NCBI GenBank assembly: GCA_022495995.1
Contig: JAFEMH010002335.1
Location: 124,001-188,000, forward strand
From: Adenophora triphylla var. japonica
Lineage: Eukaryota > Streptophyta > Magnoliopsida > Asterales > Campanulaceae
DNA length: 64,000 nt
Direction of reading: 5' to 3'
Positions 25,101-38,100 of this stretch are shown here, piece by piece; within the stretch, counting starts at the first letter, position 1; each line of letters starts with the position of its first letter. Below the pieces are notes generated by a model. It made no database searches, had not been told where the DNA came from, and saw only the letters and a program-made list of their open reading frames with translations. The translations under genes and the position numbers were made by a program.

Positions 25101-28100
25101 CTACCAATTTGCATCTACGGCCAGCTCACTCCATACAGTTGTATTACTGCTTCCAATTTAATTATAAATAACGGAACAAATGTTGACCTCTAGAATAAAT
25201 ATTTGCAATAACACTGCTGCAAAGCTTTATCACCTAGACGTTTCCCTTTCACCACAACAACAACAACCAAAGAGCAACGGAAATATCCAGAGAACAAGTA
25301 AAACCTAATACATACTCCCTCCGTCCCATTTGAAGCTTCACCTTTTACCCAAATGGGTGTCCCATTAGAAGCTTCATCTTTCCTAAAATGGTAAAAAATA
25401 TGGGTCCCACTTGTCAACTCCACTCACTTCTTCCTCTCACATACTTAAATTGTGGACCCTACTTGTCATACCCACTAACTTTTCCTCCTCACACATTTAA
25501 ATTAAGGGTCCCACTTGTCATATCCACTCACTTCTTCCCTCTCACAACCCTTCTCCCACTCATCACTTTTCTTAATTTGTGTGCCCTCACCAAAATGGTG
25601 AAGCATCGGGCGGAACGGAGGAGTATATCTTAACCCACCCCCAAAGCAGTATCCCTTATTGAAAAATCAATACAATGACATCAGCATCAAAAGATCTAGT
25701 GGGAATCAATTTAAGACCACAATTAAATTATATTCTCAAACTTCCATCTAGTGGACTGCGCCTACAATTCCATAATATTGTCTTATGCAAATCATTTATC
25801 CATCTACCAAGGGGACGTCCATGACAGCAAACACACTTTAGGATTTAATTGATGGAGAAAAATTCCTCTAGTAATAAAAACCGAGCAAGTGTACTCACTA
25901 CCGGTGTAGCAATATGCACGAGCAGGGGTCGAACCACAGAGACTCGTTGGTTTTAACAAGTAGATTTAATTAATGCAAAAAGTAACAAAGTGAGGTTTTT
26001 GAGTTGATTTATTAAAACTAATGATGAAAGAAAAACAAGACAATTAAACAACTAAAGTAACAAATAATCACGCTCGCAGAAGAAATTCAAGGATTTAACA
26101 ACTAGCCCACGGATTGGGTTCACCACATATTATCCCTTTATGCTTTTTGAATGATAAAATATTAATTGGGATTTAGGGCTTCTTCGCTTTTGTAAGAATT
26201 GGGACGGTTCGATTGCCGGATTGCAATTCTATTACTGAACAATTATCAATTATCACGCAAGATCAAATTGACAACAACTCAATTCATTAAGCACAAAAGA
26301 ATTAATGAAACCTAGACTCAATCGATTCACGCAAGATCCTCAATCAAGTCTAATCATCCTAATAGTGTTCATGCACAATTCCCCACGCAAGTGCAGGACT
26401 TGTACCAAATATAAAAATTAAGAATATTAGGATGAACTAACTCCACAATTAAATAAAAGTTAAATATATAACATAAAGTTCAAATACGGGCTACACCAAT
26501 CCGTGAACTACAAAGAAATTAGCTACTCATGTTCCGGATAAACATCACAAAACATGAATAACAACAAAACATCAAACCTGAATTCCTTGCAAAAACCTTG
26601 AAAATAAACTCTTGAATTCTTCAAAACCTAGGCAAGTATATATGACAAAAGGTTTCTCATAATGATAATAATAGGAGTATATATACTCCTTAATGCAATC
26701 CTTAATCAACTAGGAAAGGGAATTAAAAAGATTCATCAAAATCTGCTCCAAAATCCGTACTGACGCCAGAATACGCGTACTGGCACGAGTCGTGCTAATT
26801 AGCACGAGTCGTGCCCTTCAGTCCCAGTCGTGCTCACGAGTCGTGACAGACCCCTCCATTCGTTCTGAGTAGCTTTACTTGAAAACGCCTTGACTTTCAC
26901 TCGTGAGAACGAGTCGTGCCCATGGTGCCCACTCGTTCTGAGTAGCTTGCTGGAATTGGCTTGACTCCATTCGTTCCCAAGTCGTGCTATTTGCTTCCTC
27001 AGTCGTGCCCCACTCGTGCCAAATGCAGAATTGCCCCATTTTGACTCAGCTTTGACCTGGCCTTCGTGGACTATCAAAACACTCAAAAATACATTAAATT
27101 CCCAAGGATTCGAACAGAAAATAGGCTTAGGAACATATCTTTTGGATGGGTAAAACCACATCCATCAAATACCCCCAAACTTACCTTTTGCTCGTCCCCG
27201 AGTAAAACAAAACTAAACAAAAGAGAACTATTCTAACAAATAAAAACGATAAACACAAAATATTTTTGATATGTTCTCAATATATACAAGGTTGCTGGCC
27301 AAGCAAGTCTCGATTCTCACGTAAATGTGCTACACGAGTGCCCGATAAGAAAATGCAATTACAATTACATTAATGCATCTAACCCACAATTTTCCACCTC
27401 GGCTTTGAATGATGAATGAAATATGGGAGATCATGATCACTAAGATAAGATTGTTTATGGGATCACTAACACATGCTCTAAATCACAGATTACAATACAA
27501 TTACATACACAAGGATACTCATATGCATGATTACACACTTGTCGGCCGATTACTCAATATTGAACAAAAATATGGCTCAAAGTTAAGTCCACAACAAATG
27601 TGGGGTTAGGCTCACGGGTACAAATGAAGGAATAGACATACAAACACAAGAATGTGAAATTAAAAACCTTCCATTGCAATACTCCTTTCCGAATTTTAAC
27701 TTTTCCGCTCACCTTTGTTTCCCCAATGCTTCAACCCCCAAACTAGAACTTTGTTCATACTTTATACACTTGGGGTTGAACACATTCCCTCTCTCAAAAT
27801 AGGTCACTCATAAAACATATTTCACAGAATTAGGGGGCAAACTTTTGATTTTCTCTTAATTTTTTTTTTTCTTCATTGCCTCCCTTTATACAATACAAAT
27901 CATGCTTCCACTTTTGACCTTCCTCACTCATTCCCGTAGTTTCCCTATGTAACCCCCAAACTGATCGTTTCTAATTCCACATTCTTGTAAAGGTGGGATA
28001 ACCTATTCTAGGTGTCACGGGTTAGGGATTAGGCATCGAATGAAGGCGAATGGTGGTCTAGATGTTCCATTCTTTCTAACCGGCTCAAAAGGGATCAAGT

Positions 28101-31100
28101 GACAATTTATATATATAGTGACGAGAAAGTCAAAGGCTTACAAGAGGGTTTCCAAAGAAAGATAAGCCATAAACACCAAGTAATCTATTGATTTGTTATT
28201 GACAAGCATGCAATCATGTTCTAGGACCCCCGAGAATGTCAAAGTGAACCCATAAAGGACACCTAAATTAATAACCATGATCAAGAAATAAGATGGAAGT
28301 GAATGGTGGTGCAATTGTGTTTTACATGTATTAATGCAATTCTAATTAACACATTCAAATTGGCACAAGCTAGCAAAACTCAATCAAAATCCCTCAAATC
28401 ATCACAGACGTTGGCCAACTTCCAAACATATAATGAGAACAAAAATTTTTAAATTTTTATTTTTTTTTTGGAGGGTGACACTATATACGCTCCCCTATAA
28501 ACCCACAAACTCGGAGAGATATCTACCCCCAAACTCAAAACATGCTATGTCCTCATAGCAAAGAGGGCAAAAACATGCCTCGGGTTCAAAGGACAATATG
28601 ACACACAAAGCAAATAACTAAAGCAATAAAATTGTACCTACTTGGGTTGCCTCCCAATTAGCGCATTTGTTTAAGGTCGTTAGCCCGACCATTGCTCCCA
28701 ACTAAATGGGATTTGATGTGACCACATTCATTTTGGCTTTAGCTTTCCTTCCTTTGGCCCACTTCGCAACTTCTCGGGCACAAATGCCCACCACCTTCCA
28801 CAAAAATTCTCCCTTTGCTACAAACTCGGGTGGAACCCAAAGCATTTTTCTCACCTTTTTCTTGCTTTTCTTCTTTTTCTTCAATTTCTTTTTCTTGGGA
28901 GCCTCTCCCCCAAACTCATTTGGTGCCTTATTCTTGTCACAATCAAGCACCTCCTTTTCCTTCACAACATTGCAAGTATCCTGAACATGCATCTTGACAG
29001 ACGAAGCATCAGAAATATCAAGAGAGCAACACTCTTCCATTTTATCACATAAAACAATATTGGTAGACTTAAGCGGAAAGAATGATTTTAACGGAGATCA
29101 CAGGCCCCTTTTGGGGTAGGTGCAGAAAGGTGATACGGGCCATCACAAGAACCAAGATTGTCGGCCTTATTTTTCATGGCACACAAGTGGGAACCCGCAC
29201 TATCCCTAGAATTCTCACCGTCCTTTGACAAAGCTTCACAATTATCAACATATGAACACACCTCTCTATCATCACTCGGATGTTTCATGGCATCAAACAC
29301 AGAAATTTCAATTTTCTCACCCGCCACTGTCATAGACAGTTTGCCATTCCTCACATTAATAATGGTGTTGGTCGTCGCCATGAAGAGTCTCCCAAGTAAT
29401 ATGGGTGAATCCCGGCGACTTCCTTCACCTCGTGGCATTTCGAGCACCACAAAATCAACGAGCACAATGATTGAATTTACTTGAACTAAAACATCCTCCA
29501 CAATGCCCGAGGTCTTTTGATGGACCGATCCGCAAGATTGTAGGGCCATTGTAGTGGGTTTTAATTCGGGTAAGCCCAACTCCTCATACACATAATAAGG
29601 CAACAAATTAATGTCTTTGGCCCCCAAGATCCAACAACATAGCTTGTACCCTCTTTGACTCCCCCATAGTAATAGAAATCGAGAAAACTTAGGGGTCTTT
29701 CAATTTGGGTGGAAGACTATGTTGTACCACTTCGCTAGCATTTTCACTCATCACTACTCTCTCATTTGTCCCATTACCTATATTTCTTGGAATTTAATTC
29801 TTTGAAAAATTTGGAATAAGCGGGGATATTTTTATCACATTGAGTAAAGGGATATTGATGTTTACCTTAGAAAACATGTCCATCAATTCCGACATCTGCT
29901 TATCCAATTTATGTTTTAAAAACCTTCCGAGGAAACGGTATGGGAGGTGCATATGGCATGGGGACGGAGCTTCAACTTTAGAATTTTCTCCCATGTCACT
30001 TGTACTCTTATCACAACCGACATCATTATTATCCACATTAGCATTTTGATCTACGACGGGAGGGGAGAAGAAGATGAAGGAGAGATTACCTCACTACCTA
30101 CTGTTTGCCATTTCGAAGAGTGATAATGGCATTTGCTTGATGTGGTTGGCTCGGAAAAGTCCCGGACTTATGGCCTTGTAGGGCGGTTGCTAATTGCCCA
30201 ATTTGAGTCTCCAACTTCGAATTGCGGCTTCGTGGTTCTTGGAAGCTTGTTGATTTTCCGCCCTCAATTGATTATTTTCGGCTTGCAATTTCTCCATGGC
30301 CACTTCCACGGTTCCCTTTTACGCTCATCTTGTCCCGGTGGAGGTTGAGGATGGAGAGGCTTATTTTGTTCTTGATTGCCTCCCCATGAAAAATTTGGGT
30401 GTTGCCTCCACCGGGTTGTATGTGTTTGAATACGGATTATTGTTTTGAGGGAACCGGCCAAATCCTTGCATTGCATGTGCACATTCGGGGTTAAACAAAG
30501 AAACCACTTGGACACACATTAGTAGCATGAGTGTTAGGACCCACAATTAGCACAAAAATCATTTACAAGATGAGCGGTAGAAGGCGTAGCGTAAGAAGAA
30601 GCATTTTGCGTAGCTAACTTATCAAATCTTTGGTTCAATAATGCAAAGCTGCTTGGCCATTTCTTTGTTTAGCCCTACCTCATTCGCTCCCCTTATTGCC
30701 CCACTAGATCCCTTTTGTTGAGAGTTAGCACTCGACATCTCAAACATTCTTGGCATTCTTTGGACGGTCTTACTTCCCAAACTACCTCCTGCTGCATTAT
30801 CTACCATTGATTGGTATTCGGGGATAAAGCCCCATAGAAAGTTTGATGCGGCATAGAAGCGGGGAAGTTATGGTGGGGGCAATGAATTTGCAACATTTTA
30901 AACCTATCCCATGCATCGTGGAAGGCTTCCCCGCCTCCTGAGCAAATCCCATAATTTTCACCCTAAAATTTGTCAATGCATCATAAGGGTAAAACTTAGT
31001 GAGAAAAACATCATGTAAAGCATCCCAGTAGTGATGCTCTTTGGAAGGAAGTAACAATAGCCAAGTTTTGGCTTTGTCTTTTAATGCATAAGGGAAACAC

Positions 31101-34100
31101 TTCGGTCTCAAGTGCTCCGAGGTAACACCCTCTTTTGTAGGGAACCCACTCAAGGTAGACATATATTCTCTCAAAATGCTAACGCATCCTCACCGGCAAG
31201 ACCATAAAAATTAGGAATCATGTTAAAATATTGACCTTTGATTTCATAAGCTAGTCTTTGCATCGGGCAACACTATGCACGACACCGATGTGTCGACTCT
31301 TGGCCTAGCAAATGTATTCGTGACTTGGTCCGCCATCACAAAATTAAATTCTCCTTCTTCCTCGGTGGAAGAAGTTTCCAACTCACTTAATTCTTCTTAC
31401 GTCCCGTGACGAAGTATCGAATCGGTTTCACTCACTTGAGTAGAGGGAATGCCTCTCTCGGTGCATGTCTATATCGTCGTTGAAAGGAACCAAATTAGGA
31501 TCCAATGGCCGCGACCGAACATGCGCCGATTAAATTAACTTGTTAAAAATCATAACAAGTCCGACGACGGCGCCAAAAACTTGATGGAGAAAAATTCCTC
31601 TAGTAATAAAAACCGAGCAAGTGTACTCGCTACCGGTGTAGCAATATGCACGAGCGGGGGTCGAACCACGAGACTCGTTGGTTTTAACAAGTAGATTTAA
31701 TTAATGCAAAAAGTAACAAAGTGAGGTTTTGAGTTGATTTATTAAAACTAATGATGAAAGAAAAACAAGACAATTAAACAACTAAAGTAACAAATAATCA
31801 CGCTCGCAGTAAGAAATTCAAGGATTTAACAACTAGCCCACGGATTGGATTCACCACATATTATCCCTTTATGCTTTTTGAATGATAAAAATATTAATTG
31901 GGATTTAGGGCTTCTTCGCTTTTGTAAGAATTGGGACGGTTCGATTGCCGGATTGCAATTCTATTACTGAACAATTATCAATTATCACGCAAGATCAAAT
32001 TGACAACAACTCAATTCATTAAGCACAAAAGAATTAATGAAACCTAGACTCAATCGATTCACGCAAGATCCTCAATCAAGTCTAATCATCCTAATAGTGT
32101 TCATGCACAATTCCCCACGCAAGTGCAGGACTTGTACCAAATATAAAAATTAAGAATATTAGGATGAACTAACTCCACAATTAAATAAAAGTTAAATATA
32201 TAACATAAAGTTCAAATACGGGCTACACCAATCCGTGAACTACAAAGAAATTAGCTACTCATGTTCCGGATAAACATCACAAAACATGAATAACAACAAA
32301 ACATCAAACCTGAATTCCTTGCAAAAACCTTGAAAATAAACTCTTGAATTCTTCAAAACCTAGGCAAGTATATATGACAAAAGGTTTCTCATAATGATAA
32401 TAATAGGAGTATATATACTCCTTAATGCAATCCTTAATCAACTAGGAAAGGGAATTAAAAAGATTCATCAAAATCTGCTCCAAAATCCGTACTGACGCCA
32501 GAATACGCGTACTGGCACGAGTCGTGCTAATTAGCACGAGTCGTGCCCTTCAGTCCCAGTCGTGCTCACGAGTCGTGACAGACCCCTCCATTCGTTCTGA
32601 GTAGCTTTACTTGAAAACGCCTTGACTTTCACTCGTGAGAACGAGTCGTGCCCATGGTGCCCACTCGTTCTGAGTAGTTGCTTGGAATTGGCTTGACTCC
32701 ATTCGTTCCCAAGTCGTGCTATTTGCTTCCTCAGTCGTGCTCCACTCGTGCCAAATGCAGAATTGCCCCATTTTGACTCAGCTTTGACCTGGCCTTCGTG
32801 GACTATCAAAACACTCAAAAATACATTAAATTCCCAAGGATTCGAACAGAAAATAGGCTTAGGAACATATCTTTTGGATGGGTAAAACCACATCCATCAT
32901 TAATCTACACTACATGTTTTGTGACACTAATAAGTTTATGAGGAGAAAAGAGGCAGCATGCAACTGTGAGCCAGAGGCGAGGAATAATAGAACGAAAACA
33001 AAATGATTAATCAAGAAGGTTGATATGCCAACATAAAGTACCTGAGAACTTAGTTTGGCTTCACGAGATATGAGGACCAATGCTCCCAATAATAAGCAAA
33101 TTCCATGACCCCAATCCCCAAACATTACAGCAAAAAGAAATGGAAATGTTATCACAGTAAAAACTGCTGGATTTGCTTCTCGGTATTTAGCAACCCTGCA
33201 CATCCAGAGTAGTATAATCAAGGGTTAACTCCCATGCCACACAGAAAACCAGATGGGTCACAAGTTCACAAAATAAAGAGTCCCAAAAAAAGACTGTACT
33301 ACAAATGTTGCAAAAATATAAACCACTACATTATCATGCTACACATAAACACATGAATGACTGTTAGTATTATACCCAAGTTAATGACCGGTGATATTTA
33401 GCTTGTTCTGTAACTAATCGAAACAAAAGGCGTATCCTGTGCACAATTCTCTAAAGGTGGTTTTAGTTAAGTTACAAACTCATCAATAAACTTGAGCAGT
33501 TAGAGAGAGTAACATACTATGTACATTAAGCATAAACTTAACCTCACATACGACCCGCTCACACAGGGAGAAATAACAAAGCCGCCTCACAAGGCCACAA
33601 CAAAACCCCTCAGGGTGGCAACATGTCTACTCATAATATAGCAGAAAACAACTGCAAGCTTGCCAAACCAAGGATCCGATATCCAGTTCAACATTACCAA
33701 CTCATCTAGAAGCTGTTAGACAGGGGACCTACAATGAATATAAGCTCTTTAACAGTTTCCTAGCTTAAACTGTAGAGCAAAGGAAGAATGTTGAAACTCA
33801 AAATTAAAATCCTTGGGGTACACACCACAACTTAACCTATGATGGATGCATAAAGATACAGCAAGCAATTAAACGCAATTACTAATCAATAGGAAAATTT
33901 ACAATGAGGAACGACCATAGAATTCCTTCTTTCTTACGACAGTGTTCCCCCAAGGAATACTCTATATGAATAGAGAATGAAAAACTCCAATTTGATCAAG
34001 GAACAAAATACAATAAAAAAGAGCTCATTTTTAAGTAATAAAATTGCATAAGTTAACATACCCATACGCATCAACAATTTCTTGAAATGCGTTTGTGAAA

Positions 34101-35103
34101 TGGTTAGTTCTGAAGTATGTAGGAGGTGACTCCATAGAATCCATATCGTGAAATATAATGCCGACTTGTGAGTTGCTATCCAATGTCGCACGTTGTAATG
34201 CCTCCTGAATCTATTGGACAAATAGAACTATAATTTAACAGAGTAATAATCAAACAAAGGGAGTCATATTAGAAGGTTACTACATGCAGAAAGGATAATA
34301 CCTGCGCTTTCGCAAATATTGGCAACCATCCCTCTCCAACAAGACACTTCTTGGTAACATCAAAGTTCAACATATTCAATGTGTCAAAGACAGCTTTCTC
34401 TCTTCTAACCTAGAAAAGAGGTGACCATATTACATGTATTTTCAGTAGCATCTACGAGCATGATACACTTTCTGCCACTAACTCTTTTGCATTCTGATGT
34501 TCCTTGCTTCAAAAGAGAAGAAAAGGAGAAATAAAAACAGAAGATATCAACACCTTACCATGTTCATCCATTTTGATAGCTGAAACCCAATGGAACTCAA
34601 AGCCATATTGCGGTGACGTATTCCAGCATCCAAAGTGGTTTCCAAATCAGAGAGACGAGAAATTACCTGCAACCAAGAAGTTCATTGAGTTAAGGTTTAT
34701 AATAAGGGAAAAAGGAAATTAGTGATCAAAAACCATTAAGACAATCCCATTAAGGATGGTTAGCTAAAAATAAATTTGCAAACCATTTATTCTTAAATGC
34801 AGATGAAACTGATTAGATATTTACTATCTATTGAACTTCGTACTTCTCGAGTTATTTGCCTCTGTTTTGTTACGTCCTCAGGGACCGGATAGCAGTTTGC
34901 GCCAAACGCTTCACAGATTTTAAGTGTTTTTGTTTTTGTCTGCTCTCCGGAGAAAAACACTACAAATACTGTTTTCTCAACCTGCATAAGAAGCAGTGGT
35001 GGAAATAAACACGTAGCAATCCGGGAACTTACTACTGTGTCAATGTAAAGCGAACAAGGTTCTACCACTATGGCTTGTGTGTGTTTGATTTTATCAAGGG
35101 TGG

Positions 35104-35136
<33 letters not shown>

Positions 35137-38100
35137 GAACCATTTCAGTTGACACAGGGTCCATGATCGGTTCATCTGCAGGAGCCTGATTGAAAAGCAT
35201 ATTTCCCCTCGTTGCACGGAACAACATTCTTTCAAACATGAGCACTTTAGATTTACATATAATGCCACTAATAAATCTTAAACCAGATTGGTTTGACAGC
35301 CCTGATTGTGCCTCCTGTATCAGAAAAACAACTGCATATAAAATTTTGGCAATCTTATAGAAAGCAGAATTGGGAACGCAATCAGAAGACTGCTACCTGC
35401 TCAAGTAGTGAAGCTGTATCTGAATAATTATTCGCGTACAGATTTTCATCTAATTCTCTGTCCTCCGTCACCTCATGACTCTTACTTGATACAAGAAAGC
35501 CACTTGCCTGCAAACACTCAAGGGAAAAACATTTATAGTTTTCTTCTGGAACCCAACCCAATAAATTGGTACAATATTTTTTTTTAGATAAAAGAAGAAA
35601 TTTATTAGAAGAGAGAATAAAGTACAATAAGTAGAGGACAAGGTGTCCTCTTAAAAAATAAAACTGGAAAAAAATAGAAAGTAGTCTAACAAACTACAAA
35701 AATTCAAAACTAATGTAAAGTAGCTCTCGAATCTCTACACAAGTCTGTCATAGATAATCCTCGATAAGCTCCCATAGTTGATGCCCACAAGTAAGCAAGA
35801 TATACAATCCTCTCCTTCAGAAGAAGAAAAGATAAGGATCTATTCTCGAAAATTCTAGCATTCCATTTCAACCATATACACCACAACGTCCCAAATACCC
35901 CACGCTTCCAAAAACTACTAGCATCACTTTCCTACCCAAATCCCCAAAATCGAATTTGAAGGAAGCCATGTACCGTTGTAGGGAAAATCCAACTCTCCCC
36001 CAATAATGAGTACAACTCGCACCAGAGTCTCCAAGCACATTAAAATCTAATATTTATAGATATAACATGCAAGGAGTGGGGTAAGATAACCTGAACAGTT
36101 GGACCTTATCCTCCGGTCTCGGGATATCAAGTCAGACAAAAGAACATAACAAAAAAGAGCAACAAGACAGTTGCTTTGTCAAATCTAAGAAGTATGATAA
36201 CGATATGAACTAGAGAAAAAGGATAAAGGAATTTCAACAAGTAATGAAATGCAATGAACAAATGGAAGCGTAAAAGAATTTATACACTCCATATGAGGAA
36301 AAATTGAGTAATAATTTCGGCTACCAGAGATTAAGGAATAATAAATATAGTAAAATCTTCACTCATGAGTAGAGGCATTTGTTCTGTGGTTCCACACCAG
36401 ATGCTTTACACATTTGAATTTTAGAAGAAAAAGACTTGAGAGATATGATTTGATTAACATCTTTTCCATCTTATGTATTTTTGAGCTAGTTCATTAAATG
36501 ACTTTTGTCTATCAAAAAACAACAATATTAGATAGGATTCCTAGCTGTCACCAAAAGATTGCTGAAGTTGTAGTCAGCAGACTTTCCTAATAGAAAGCAA
36601 CAATATGATGAAGAACATACCTTCTGCAGTACCATCTTGAACTCTAGCAGCTCATTATAAGTCTGTTGAAGTTTCTCACTGTTAGCATTCATCTCGATTA
36701 GCTCATGCTCATGCTCAGCAAGTTGTACCTGAGATTAAGAGAAACATCAATAAAACACACTGGATTTGAAGCAAACTAACTCCTTTAAGGAAGAATTCAG
36801 ATACACACAGAGTAAAAATCAAACAGTACACCTCTAAACCCTCCAAATCAACACCAGGTTGCAAAGCAGGATGAACAGTAGAAAGCAAACCAGCTTTGTG
36901 TATCTGATCTTTGAAGAACCGCAGCTTTCTTGACATCTCCGCACATCTTTTTACCTGAGAATCATAACCGAACATTAAATAAAAACACCATCAAGACCTC
37001 TGAAAGCTTCTCTTTTACCATGGTAAAGGAACATAAGCATGAAGTTACTAAAGGATCATATGTTCCCAAATTCCCATTGTTTTTAGGGAAAGAAAAAATA
37101 AATTAGCCAACAGGCTGTTTTATAGTAACTAACTTATCAAATCATCATATGATTAACCGGAATATTATTTCTTTAAATGTTTTGAATCAGATTACAGTAG
37201 ACTAAACTACAAGGTTAAAAAAACGCCAGAAGAGAGAAGGAAAAACGAAGGAAAGAAAAAGTCCACGATAAATCAGAAAAGCAAAGTGCCAATCACGCCG
37301 AATCTTCCCCGAAAATACACATTGTGTGCATATTATCGTAGAATGACTCATCTGGCAGCATTCCAAACATTCTAAATAAGTGCACAGCTTTCCCTATATC
37401 ATAGGTAAATCTACAACTTAACAATTCCATATTATCTGACCACTGTACCTTGCCACTGTCTAAACAGTGTTTCACATAGATGAAATAATGAAATACGGAG
37501 ATAATGAGACACTGAGGAGGCTTGAACCCCTTGAGTCAACTACAACTGCAGAACACAAGATTAGTGGACGATCTCATTTAAAAGTCGAATATAATTACAC
37601 AAACTGAATAAGAGTAGGTATGGTTACATGTTGTATGTTTTTCTCTTAAAGTATAACCAGCATACTGAGTAGATAAAACCAATAGGATTCAGACTGACGC
37701 GAAGCAGCTCTGACATCCAAAACCAAACCAAATGATTTTGATCTAAGCAGCAGATAAAAAATCAACAGGGACAAATATCTCACATCACAAGATCAAGGTT
37801 CAGATAGTTAGACAAATGAAAGGATGATAATGAGGAAACACTTTCAAGCACAAGAAAAGATGCATAGATACTTCAGAGAACTCAATTCCAATACATTATC
37901 AATCTGTTGAAATAACTTGAAGAACACCAACAGGAAACATAATATGGTGAAACAAAAACAGTCTTCCGGAGATTTTATTTTCGTACAGTCGGAAAACTGA
38001 AATTACTTTTGTGAAACTACGATAAGTTTAGAATCCCATCTCTACTTATGATCTTAGGGTACATATTGAAGAATCTTCTGTCCGCATGATATCCCTTCCA

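Larger units (their letters stand above)
25850..32899 (-). mobile_element. Complete non-autonomous gag-pro LTR retrotransposon (TR-GAG type, Athila/Tat-like), copy 2
   Basis: It lies in VHA-a intron 11 in the same orientation as the gene. LTRs of 1318 bp (25850-27167 and 31582-32899) differ at only about ten positions by eye. The perfect duplication TTAAT flanks the element (25845-25849, 32900-32904). Next to the right-hand (5') LTR the minus strand reads TTTTTGGCGCCGTCG, the primer-binding site. The 4.4 kb interior has gag and protease pieces, in several frames, and no reverse transcriptase or integrase. It is a different family from copy 1. Confidence 0.9.

Noticed and set aside
26799..32893. 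Two nearly identical 120-residue ORFs (26799-27161 and 32531-32893)
   Set aside because: They lie at the same place in both LTRs of gag-pro copy 2 and include palindromic LTR sequence.
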